Part shown: in pieces, positions 31,182-39,000 of the stretch
How the letters are laid out: the number at the start of each line of letters is the position of its first letter
Position numbering within the stretch: the first letter of the stretch is position 1
NCBI RefSeq assembly: GCF_019599405.1
Contig: NZ_RKLQ01000001.1
Coordinates: 372,001-436,000, forward strand
From: Haloarcula salinisoli
GTDB taxonomy: Archaea > Halobacteriota > Halobacteria > Halobacteriales > Haloarculaceae
Direction of reading: 5' to 3'
Length of the DNA stretch: 64,000 bases
Notes under the pieces: generated by a model
Seen by the model: the letters and a program-made list of their open reading frames with translations, nothing else
The model's database searches: none
Told to the model about the DNA's origin: nothing
Program-made: the position numbers and the translations under genes

Positions 31182-31661
31182 ATGAGCGTACTCCGGCGGC
31201 TACTGGTCGCTCTCTTGCTGGTTACCGCGATGGGCGCGCTGACTGTCGACTACGCAGCCAGCGCCGACGCGAACACCGCCTACCCCGCACAGCCCGACGT
31301 CGAGGAGTCCCCCTCGGCGTACCACGGCGAGCGGGTGGTCCTGTGGCTCACCGTAACAGCCGTTGGTGACGGGCGGTTTACCGCCGGTCACTGGACTGTC
31401 GAAGCGACGCCGGTCCCGGCCTCGCTGGACGTCGGCGACACGGTGGCGGTCGCCGGGACGGCCCGGCCCGGCCATCGGCTCGAAGCTAACAGTATCTCCG
31501 TCATCGACGCGACGAACCGGCGATATCTGTACGGCGTCTCCGTGCTCGCACTGCTCGCGAGTGGGCTGTTCGTCCTCGCACGGTGGCGACTCGATGTCCA
31601 GGAGCTGGCGCTGGTGCCACGCGGGACCGAGACGGACTCGACCGGTGGTGACTCCCAGTGA
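31182..31661 (+). CDS. Membrane-anchored OB-like domain protein
   Basis: 159 residues. A hydrophobic N-terminal segment (LRRLLVALLLVTAMGALTVDYA, of which about 20 residues span) acts as a signal or anchor. The outside domain (residues 35-125) has an OB-type pattern: GERVVLWLTVTAVGDGRFTA, then ASLDVGDTVAVAGTARPGHRLEANSISVID. A second transmembrane segment follows near residues 125-145 and then a short acidic tail. The stop overlaps the GTG of the next gene (GTGA), so they are coupled. Function unknown. Confidence 0.75.
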   Translation: MSVLRRLLVALLLVTAMGALTVDYAASADANTAYPAQPDVEESPSAYHGERVVLWLTVTAVGDGRFTAGHWTVEATPVPASLDVGDTVAVAGTARPGHRLEANSISVIDATNRRYLYGVSVLALLASGLFVLARWRLDVQELALVPRGTETDSTGGDSQ

Positions 31662-32146
31662 CCGACCTGCTGACACACGCGCTCGCCGGCTACGTGTTCG
31701 CCACGGTTGCGGTGTGGGTCACGCCGCTTTCCCGCCGACACGTCCCGTTCGCCATCGCCGGCGCCGTCCTCCCGGACATGGCGAAGGTGTCCCTCCTCGT
31801 CGGTTCGGTCCGGTCGACGGTTTGGGGAGTTGAGGTCGGCTGGCTCGCCCTCCAGACGCTCGGGGCCGCACTGCTCGCAAGTGGTGTCGTCGCGCTCGCG
31901 GTGACGCGGTCGGAACGGCGGCCCGTTTTTGCATCGCTTGTCGGTGGCACCGTCGTCCACATCACGCTCGACTACTTTGTCATCCGCGCCGGCGGGGTTT
32001 CGCCACCCTATCTATATCCGTTCACATGGGCCCAGTTGCCGTCGGCCGGGCTCTACCTCAGTTCGGACATGTGGCCGGCTGCGGTGGCGCTCGCTGTCGC
32101 CGCGGTCGTGTGGGCGCTCGACCGACGCTACCGGCCCACCTTCTAG
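31658..32146 (+). CDS. YdjM-like membrane-bound metal-dependent hydrolase
   Basis: 162 residues with a GTG start overlapping the previous stop. It is a membrane protein with about four segments. The N-terminal motif MTDLLTHALAGYVFATV, with a His after a short helix, the segment IAGAVLPDMAK with its Asp, and GGTVVHITLDYF with His and Asp match the DUF457/YdjM family of putative membrane-bound metal-dependent hydrolases. The ligand set (His-Asp-His-Asp) is visible. Substrate unknown; some relatives are linked to lipid metabolism. It ends 46 bp before proS. Confidence 0.85.
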   Translation: MTDLLTHALAGYVFATVAVWVTPLSRRHVPFAIAGAVLPDMAKVSLLVGSVRSTVWGVEVGWLALQTLGAALLASGVVALAVTRSERRPVFASLVGGTVVHITLDYFVIRAGGVSPPYLYPFTWAQLPSAGLYLSSDMWPAAVALAVAAVVWALDRRYRPTF

Positions 32147-32162
32147 CGTGCCCTTCGGGGAG

Positions 32163-32169
32163 TTTATTA
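32163..32169 (+). promoter_or_regulatory. TATA box of proS
   Basis: TTTATTA, centred 27 bp before the ATG at 32193; indicates a leaderless transcript. Confidence 0.6.
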
Positions 32170-32192
32170 GCGCCCTGGGCCACCCTCCGACA

Positions 32193-33647
32193 ATGAGTGG
32201 CGAGCAGGAACTCGGTATCACGGAGAGCAAGGAGCATTCACCCGGCGAGTGGTACGCCGAGGTCGTCCAGAAGGCCGGCCTCGCGGACTACGCCCCCATG
32301 GGCGGCTTTATCGTCACGAAACCGCGCGGCTACGCGGTCTGGGAGCGCATCCAGAACCACCTGGACGGCTGGTTCAAAGAGACCGGCGTCCAGAACAGCT
32401 ACTTCCCGATGTTCATCCCCGAGAGCTTCCTCGAACGGGAGAAAGACATCGTGGAAGGGTTCGACCCGGAGGTCGCGTGGGTCACCCACGGCGGCCACGA
32501 GGAACTGGAGGAACGGCTCGCCGTGCGACCGACGAGCGAGTCCATCATCGCACCCTTCATGGCCGACTGGACGCGCTCGCACCGTGACCTCCCGCTGCGG
32601 CTGAACCAGTGGTGTTCGGTCGTGCGCTGGGAGGCCACCGAGACGAAGCCGTTCTTCCGCACCAAGGAGTTCCTCTGGCAGGAGGGCCATACGGCCCACA
32701 CCGACGAGGACGGTGCGTGGGACGAGACGATGACCCGTCTCGAACAGTACAAGCGCCTCTACGAGGAAGTCATGGCGATGCCGGTGATGGAGGGGCGCAA
32801 GCCCGAGCACGACAAGTTCCCCGGCGCCCACACGACCACGACAGTCGAGGCGCTGATGCCCGACGGGAAGTCCGTCCAGGGCGGGACCTCCCACTATCTG
32901 GGCACCTCATTCGCCGAGGCCTTCGACATCACCTACGCCGACGAGAACGAGGAGGACAACGTCGCCCACACGACCTCGTGGGGTCTGTCCTGGCGCGCGA
33001 TGGGTGCGCTCATCATGACCCACTCCGACGACCAGGGGCTCGTCCTGCCGCCTGCCGTCGCGCCGACCCAGGTCGTCATCGTCCCCATCTGGCAGGAAGA
33101 CACCAAAGACGAGGTCCAGGAGTACGCCGCCGACCTCGCCGTCGACCTGGAGGACGCGGGCGTGCGGGTCGAACTCGACGACCGCGACCACCGCAACCCC
33201 GGATTCAAGTACAACGAACACGAGCTCAACGGCGTTCCCCTGCGTGTCGAGGTCGGTCCCCACGAGGTCGAGGACGACGAGGCGACGCTGGTCCACCGCC
33301 CCGACGGCGAGACCGAGACCGTCTCCCGCGAGGGTATCGGCGACACCGCCTCCGAGCATCTCGACACCGTCCACGCCAAACTGTACGCCAGCGCCGAGGA
33401 GACCCTCGAAGGGGAGATTCGCGAGGCCGACTCCCGAGAGGAGATTCTGGGCACCATCGGCCAGCACGGCGGCTACGTCAAGTGTGGCTGGTGTGGCGAC
33501 GAGGACTGCGAAGACCCTATCAAGGACGCCATCGCCGCCGAAATCGTGATGGTCCCGCTGGACCGCGACGAGGAGCCGGTCCACGACGAGTGTGCTATCT
33601 GCGGTGACGACGCAGAAGAGACGGCGTACTTCGCGAAGAGCTACTGA
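32193..33647 (+). CDS. proS: Prolyl-tRNA synthetase (archaeal/eukaryotic type)
   Basis: 484-residue class II synthetase charging tRNA-Pro. Motif 1 lies near YAVWERIQNHLDGWFKE. Motif 2 is NQWCSVVRWEATETKPFFRTKEF. Motif 3 is the GALIMTHSDDQGLVLPP region with its class II Arg just before (LSWRAMG). The anticodon-binding domain follows from about residue 290. The C-terminal zinc-binding extension has CGWCGDEDC and CAICGDD and ends in the family-typical KSY. Start set by the TATTA box. The last codons and stop (AAGAGCTACTGA) are repeated at 34051 after the hairpin array. Confidence 0.97.
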   Translation: MSGEQELGITESKEHSPGEWYAEVVQKAGLADYAPMGGFIVTKPRGYAVWERIQNHLDGWFKETGVQNSYFPMFIPESFLEREKDIVEGFDPEVAWVTHGGHEELEERLAVRPTSESIIAPFMADWTRSHRDLPLRLNQWCSVVRWEATETKPFFRTKEFLWQEGHTAHTDEDGAWDETMTRLEQYKRLYEEVMAMPVMEGRKPEHDKFPGAHTTTTVEALMPDGKSVQGGTSHYLGTSFAEAFDITYADENEEDNVAHTTSWGLSWRAMGALIMTHSDDQGLVLPPAVAPTQVVIVPIWQEDTKDEVQEYAADLAVDLEDAGVRVELDDRDHRNPGFKYNEHELNGVPLRVEVGPHEVEDDEATLVHRPDGETETVSREGIGDTASEHLDTVHAKLYASAEETLEGEIREADSREEILGTIGQHGGYVKCGWCGDEDCEDPIKDAIAAEIVMVPLDRDEEPVHDECAICGDDAEETAYFAKSY

Positions 33648-34062
33648 CAGCAGACGCCGAGCGTCGCGAGGCGTTCGACCGAATCCGAACGTAGTGAGGA
33701 TTCGGCCTTTTTCATCGCCGGGAGAGCAACGCTCTCCCGTGCTCGCACTCGCTGTGCGAGTGCGACCGACGTTCGCAAGCGCGAAGCGCTTGCGAGGCCA
33801 GCAGAAATCGAAGATTTCTGCGGGCGTTTTTCAAGGAGTGATCGCCAGTGGCGACCCGACGTGGTTCGGAAGACCGGAGGTCTTCCGTCATTGCGGGAAA
33901 TCGGAGATTTCCCGCTTGCAGTCAGAACTCTCCGAGTTCTGACGACATCACCAGAACACACAGTGTTCTGGTTAGCAGCCAGAGATCTTTGATCTCTGGA
34001 TACATCACGAGAGAGCAAAGCTCTCTCGAACGACAGACAAAGGTCGGCCCAAGAGCTACTGA
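33636..34062. repeat. Array of 12 different perfect hairpins bounded by a 12 bp direct repeat carrying the proS stop
   Basis: AAGAGCTACTGA occurs at 33636-33647 (end of proS) and again at 34051-34062. Between them are 12 hairpins, most with 8-10 bp perfect stems and 3-nt loops: 33679-33705 (11-nt loop GAACGTAGTGA), 33720-33738, 33743-33765, 33773-33795, 33801-33821, 33842-33854 (5 bp), 33867-33887, 33893-33915, 33921-33943, 33950-33972, 33979-33999 and 34008-34028. The stems are unrelated: GGGAGAGC, TCGCACTCGC, GCAGAAATC, CGGAAGACC, ACCAGAACAC, CCAGAGATC, CGAGAGAGC and so on. Gaps are mostly 4-8 bp. The array fills the space to within 5 bp of the convergent stop. Confidence 0.92.
33679..33712 (+). 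terminator. Likely proS terminator: hairpin plus T-run
   Basis: CCGAATCC/GGATTCGG with an 11-nt loop, then CC and TTTTT at 33708-33712. A second T-run (33827-33831) follows the fifth hairpin. Either could be the U-rich site used by aCPSF1. Confidence 0.55.
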
Positions 34063-34066
34063 GCGA

Positions 34067-34924
34067 CTATCGGTTCTCGTCCGGCCAGCTGCCGGCCGGG
34101 TCGTCGTCGCTCCCATCGGCGTCGGTCTGGTCGTCTGACTCGGTGGATACATCGCTCGTGTCGGCGGTCGACGGCCCGTCGAGTGCGGCGTCGTCGCCCT
34201 GCCAGGGGTCGTCTTCCCGCCAGTCGTCGTCGCCGGGCTGTGTCGTGAGGTTCTCCTCGTCGTCCTCGCCCCGGTTCTCCAGGTAGACACGACTGACGGC
34301 CAGGCTAGTTATCGGCCGCAACACTGCACTGAACGGTGCCAGTCCGAGGAAGACCGTGAACAGGGCCTCCCGGTCGTTCACGAGCAAGGCCACAGGACTG
34401 GCGAGGGTAAACAGCAAAACCCCGAGGACGGTTCCGCCCACGATACCCGTCACCAGATGGATACCGAACAGCTTCAGGAGGTTCCCCTCGGCGACCTCCC
34501 AGCTCGTCGAGAGACTGTCGCTCACGCCGAGGTCGTCGACGACGCAGGCCGCCCCCGAGAGCCCGAGTCGGAGTGCGATGTAGATGCCCGGGATGACGAA
34601 GAAGACGAGGCCAACGACCGTCGCGATGGCGGCGACGATACCGATACCGACCAGTGTCGGCGTCCGCCGGACGACGGTCCCGATGTGGTCGGCGACCGCC
34701 GGCGACCGCCCGGCGGCCAGGTCGTCCGCCGTCCGGAACGCGACGCCGCTGGCGATCAGCGACAGCAGCGACCCGAGAAGCGAGACGAGGGCGTTCAACT
34801 GGCCGGCCGCGCTGACGAGGGCGACAATAAGGAAGAGCCCGGCGAGTGCGGGGGCCTTCGGGAGCCACCCCGCTGCGGTGGTGAGCGTCTCGATGGCGTT
34901 CTGGCGGTGGACTCGCTCGTTCAT
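34067..34924 (-). CDS. Multi-pass membrane protein with acidic C-terminal tail (DUF7847-like)
   Basis: 285 residues. About five to six transmembrane segments lie between residues 25 and 205 (PALAGLFLIVALVSAAG, GIGIVAAIATVVGLVFFVIPGIYIALRL, GIVGGTVLGVLLFTLASP). SLSTSWEVAEGNLLKLFGIHL is the polar gate-like segment shared with the protein at 9778. The last 75 residues are strongly acidic and probably disordered (Asp, Glu, Thr, Ser). No enzyme motif. It converges on proS across the hairpin array. Function unknown. Confidence 0.8.
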   Translation of the reverse strand: MNERVHRQNAIETLTTAAGWLPKAPALAGLFLIVALVSAAGQLNALVSLLGSLLSLIASGVAFRTADDLAAGRSPAVADHIGTVVRRTPTLVGIGIVAAIATVVGLVFFVIPGIYIALRLGLSGAACVVDDLGVSDSLSTSWEVAEGNLLKLFGIHLVTGIVGGTVLGVLLFTLASPVALLVNDREALFTVFLGLAPFSAVLRPITSLAVSRVYLENRGEDDEENLTTQPGDDDWREDDPWQGDDAALDGPSTADTSDVSTESDDQTDADGSDDDPAGSWPDENR

Positions 34925-35472
34925 GGTCCAATCTACGCGACCGTTTATATACGCCTTTTTATTATAGAAACAATCGCACTACTCGGGCGACGGGGCCGGC
35001 TGACTCGACGGGCCACTCACGACGTGAGGTCGGTCCACGCAGCATCGAGTATCCCGGTGACGTCCCCGTCGGTGAACGGGTCGGCCGCGTCTATCGCATC
35101 CGCGTTTCTATCTGTTGTGCTTGCTTTCTCTGGCATCTGAATACGCTTCGATACGCGGTAGTACTACTTTACCACACCTGTAACCGTGCTAGCACTCTCA
35201 GACTGTGAAAATGCCCGCTGAAGGATAGGATGGGGCTTAGGGAGCGTGTGACTTTCTCCATGCCCCCATGGATGAGTCTCTCGTCACTCTATATAAATCG
35301 GCGTCAGACTCGAGGCTGACAACCGGCAGACAGCGGCGCTTTTTCTCCCACGAGTGACACATCTATGCGACCGTTCATACTCCAGTGAGTTCGGTAGGTA
35401 TCGGCCGTCTCCGGTAGTGGTGTGGGCACTGCTAACAACAAGTTTATTGAGACGTGTATGTGACTGAAGACC
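34925..35472. other. 548 bp intergenic region with promoters and one possible small ORF
   Basis: It contains the promoter of the leftward membrane gene, a possible 39-codon leftward ORF (35017-35136), and an orphan TATA box, TATATAAAT, at 35290-35298 with no gene at the expected distance on either strand. The true CBS-gene box (TTTATT) is at 35443-35448. The orphan box could drive a small RNA. The rest shows nothing recognisable. Confidence 0.5.
35017..35136 (-). CDS. Possible 39-residue small protein
   Basis: Reads MPEKASTTDRNADAIDAADP and ends DLTS. Composition is acidic (Asp-rich) as expected for a haloarchaeal protein, and GTAGTACTACC lies about 30 bp upstream on this strand. There is no recognised family and the frame is too short for firm coding statistics. 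Confidence 0.35.
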   Translation of the reverse strand: MPEKASTTDRNADAIDAADPFTDGDVTGILDAAWTDLTS

Positions 35473-35889
35473 ATGGACGATATATTTGTTGGCAGCCTGA
35501 TGACTTCGCCTGTAACGACCGTCCCGGCGGACACGCCGGCGAAGGACGCAGCCGCACTGATGCTCGAGCAGGGGATTAGCTCCGCTGTCGTCGTGGACGA
35601 GGACGACAAGCTGGTCGGCATCCTCACGTCCACCGACTTCGTCGCCATCGCGGCCGCCGACGAGTCCGCCGGGGCCTTCTCGGTGGCCGACCACATGACG
35701 ACTGAGGTGGTGACCACGACGGCCGGCGCCTCCATCCAGGCCGTCGCGGACCTGCTCATCGAACACGGCATCCACCACGTCCCCGTCGTCGACGAGACGG
35801 CGGGCGTCGTGGGGATGGTGACGACGACGGACCTGACGGCGTATCTCGCGGGGGCCGTGGACTCCGAGTCCCCCCGCGCGTGGACCTGA
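35473..35889 (+). CDS. Two-CBS-domain protein
   Basis: 138 residues starting MDDIFVGSLMTSPVTTVPAD. There are two CBS motifs in tandem: residues 8-65 (SAVVVDEDDKLVGILTSTDFV) and 72-130 (HHVPVVDETAGVVGMVTTTDLTAYL). A tandem pair forms one Bateman module that binds adenosine nucleotides and transmits energy status; alone it would act on a partner protein. A TATA box (TTTATT, 35443-35448) is 27 bp before the ATG. It lies upstream of gltB in the same direction but with a 184 bp gap and separate promoter. Confidence 0.9.
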   Translation: MDDIFVGSLMTSPVTTVPADTPAKDAAALMLEQGISSAVVVDEDDKLVGILTSTDFVAIAAADESAGAFSVADHMTTEVVTTTAGASIQAVADLLIEHGIHHVPVVDETAGVVGMVTTTDLTAYLAGAVDSESPRAWT

Positions 35890-35986
35890 ATCGACGGTTC
35901 GGGGCGGCAAATTTGACGCCGACCGACAGTCGGGGACCCACTCCGTCAGTCACGTCAATCGCTATACAGCGCGCTTGATTGTGGAC

Positions 35987-36015
35987 AATATATATCCCCT
36001 AATGGGGGGATTAGG
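35987..36015 (+). promoter_or_regulatory. Promoter and operator-like dyad upstream of gltB
   Basis: AATATATAT at about 35987-35995 is followed directly by CCTAAT-GGGGGG-ATTAGG (35998-36015), a perfect 6 bp-arm dyad. A transcript from this box would start near 36020, leaving a leader of about 55 nt before the ATG at 36074. A weaker CTTATGG at 36042-36048 could instead give a leaderless mRNA. Control by nitrogen status through the dyad is inference. Confidence 0.45.
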
Positions 36016-36073
36016 AACACTAGTCCCTTGATGAACATCCTCTTATGGGAGTCGCCTCTAGACACGCGCACAC

Positions 36074-39000
36074 ATGGTTGAGCGACACATCAGTGACCAG
36101 TCTGTGGGCGAGGCCGGGCTCGCAGACCCGACTGACGAACGGTCGAACTGCGGCGTCGGGGTCGTCATGGACCTCGACGGCGAGAGCGACCACGGCACCG
36201 TCTCCGACGGGCTCGAACTGCTGGAGAATCTCGAACACCGGGGGACCACCGGCGCGGAGAAGGGGACCGGCGACGGCGCGGGTATCATGCTCCAGATTCC
36301 CCACGAGTTCTTCACCGAGGAAATCGACGCTGACCTCCCCGAACCGGGCGCGTACGCGGTCGGCACCCTCTTTCTGCCACCCGAAGACGAGGCCCGCGAG
36401 GACCTGAAAGCCCTCGTCGAGACGGAACTCGCCGGCGAGGGACTCGACGTGCTCGGCTGGCGTACCGTCCCGACAGACAACAGCGACCTGGGCGCGACGG
36501 CGCTGGAATCCGAACCGGAGATCGTCCAGTTCGTCGTCACCGCCGAGGACGGCGCGACCGGCGAGGACCTGGACAACAAGCTCTACGTCGGCCGACGCGT
36601 CCTCGAAAACACGGTCGAAGAAGAGCAGCCACCGGGCCACGACCGCTTCTACATCGTCTCGCTGGCCTCTGACGTCGTCGTCTACAAGGGACTGCTCAAG
36701 GCCGAGCAACTGCCGGGCTACTATCCGGACCTCTCCGACGAGCGTTTCGAGTCCACCTTCGCGATGGTCCACGCGCGGTTCTCGACGAACACGCTGGGCG
36801 CGTGGCACCTCGCACACCCGTACCGCCGGGTCATCCACAACGGCGAGTTCAACACCATTCAGGGGAACATCAACTGGATGCGCGCACGCGAGACCGACAT
36901 CGCGAGCGACTCCTTTGGTGGCGACATCGAGCGGATCAAACCCATCATCGACGACCCGTCCCAGTCCGACACCGCCAGCGTCGACAACGCGCTGGAACTC
37001 CTGCTTCAGGGCGGTCGGGACCTCCCCCACGCGCTCCGGATGCTCATCCCCGAGGCGTGGCGCGGCGAGATGAACAACGTCTCCGGCGACCGCCGTGACT
37101 TCTATGACTACCACGCCTCGCTGGTCGAGCCGTGGGACGGCCCCGCGCTCGTGGCCGCTACCGACGGCGAGCGCATCGGCGCGGTGCTGGACCGCAACGG
37201 CCTGCGCCCGTGCCGGTACGATATCCTCGAAGACAACACGCTCGTTATGTCCTCCGAGGCCGGCGCCCTGGAGTCAGACCCCAGCGATATCGCCGAGCGC
37301 GGCCGACTCCAGCCGGGCCAGTGTTTCCTGGCCGACCCCGAGGAGGGCCGGGTCATCCCCGACGCCGAAGTGTTCGACTCCATCGCCGACGACAAGTACG
37401 GGGAGTGGGTCGAGGCCGAACAGCTCCACCTCGACGACGTCGCTGCCCGCGAGGACAACACGCCACAGGACAGCGTCGGCGGCCTCCGCAGCCAGCAGGC
37501 GATGTACGGCTACACCTACGACGAGGTCGACCACCTCATCGAGCCGATGGCCGAGAAGGGGAAAGACCCCGTCGGCTCCATGGGCGACGACACGCCGCTG
37601 TCGGTACTCTCGCAGTTCAACCGGCCGCTGTTTACCTACTTCAAGCAGCTGTTCGCACAGGTGACCAACCCGCCGCTTGACTACATCCGCGAGGAACTGG
37701 TCACCTCGCTCGAATCGCGGCTGGGCCACCAGCGCAACCTGCTCGACGAGAGCCAGGCACACGCCCGCCAGTTAGTGCTCGACTCACCCATCCTCACCGA
37801 CGAGGAGACGGAGTCCATCAAGAACCTGGACGAGAACGGTATGTCGACGACGGTCGTCGACATCACCTACGAGCGCGGCACCGACCTCCGCGAGGCCGTC
37901 GAAGACGTCCGTAGCGAGGCCTCCGCCGCCGCCAAGGAGGACGACATCATCGTCCTCTCGGACCGCGCGGCCGGCGAAGACCGCGTCCCCATCCCCTCCT
38001 TGCTCGCGGTCGGTGGCATCCACCACCACCTCGTTCGCAACGGCCTGCGCAACCACGTCGGGCTGGTACTGGAGTCCGGCGACCCGCGTGCCGTACACCA
38101 CTTCGCGACGCTCATCGGCTACGGCGCGGGCGCGGTCAACCCCTACCTATCGTACCAGACTATCGAGGACCTCGTCGCCGGACCCGACGGCGCGGACCTG
38201 GACAAGGCCATCGACGCCTACATCACGGCCGTCGAGGACGGTCTCCTGAAGACGATGGCCAAGATGGGAATCTCCACGGTCGAATCCTACCAGGGGGCCC
38301 AGATATTCGAGGCTGTGGGTCTCTCCTCGGACTTCATCGCGGAGTACTTCGAGGGGACCACCTGCCGGACCGAGGGTATCGGCCTGTCGGAAATCGAGGA
38401 GGACCTGCTGCAGCGCCACGACGTGGCCTGGAGCGAGGAGGAACCGGAGATTCCCCGCCAGGGCGAGTACGAGTTCCGTTCGAACGGCATCCACCACCAG
38501 TGGAACCCCAACACGGTCGGCAAGATTCAACAGGCCGTCCGCATGGGCGACTACTCCATCTACAAGGAGTTCGCCGAGCTCATCAACGACCAGAACGAGC
38601 AGCTCCAGACCTTGCGTGGCCTGCTGGAGATGGACTCGGGACGGGAGTCCATCGACATCGAGGACGTCGAGCCTATCGAGGAGATCGTCGAACGCTTCGA
38701 GACCGCCGCGATGTCGCTTGGCTCGCTCTCGCCCGAGATGCACGAGAACAACGCCATCGCGATGAACCGCCTGGGCGCCAACGCCAACACCGGCGAGGGC
38801 GGCGAACCGCCCGAGCGCTTCGGCACGGAGAAGGAGTGCAAGACCAAGCAGGTCGCCTCCGGTCGCTTTGGCGTCACCTCCGATTATCTCTCGGAGGCCG
38901 AGGAGATTCAGATCAAGATGGCCCAGGGCTCGAAACCCGGTGAAGGTGGCCACCTGCCCGGCAAGAAGGTCAACGAGATGATCGCCCACGTCCGGTACGC

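Noticed and set aside
33592-33942. 116-codon plus frame running into the hairpin array
   Set aside because: The frame is made of hairpin sequence with no codon bias and begins inside proS in another frame.
33636-34062. CRISPR array
   Set aside because: Spacing is regular-looking, but there is no identical repeat; each hairpin has a different stem and no cas gene is present in the window.
34925-35472. Larger gene in the spacer before the CBS gene (frame 35284-35910 minus)
   Set aside because: It is antisense to the CBS gene for most of its length and has no recognisable motif.
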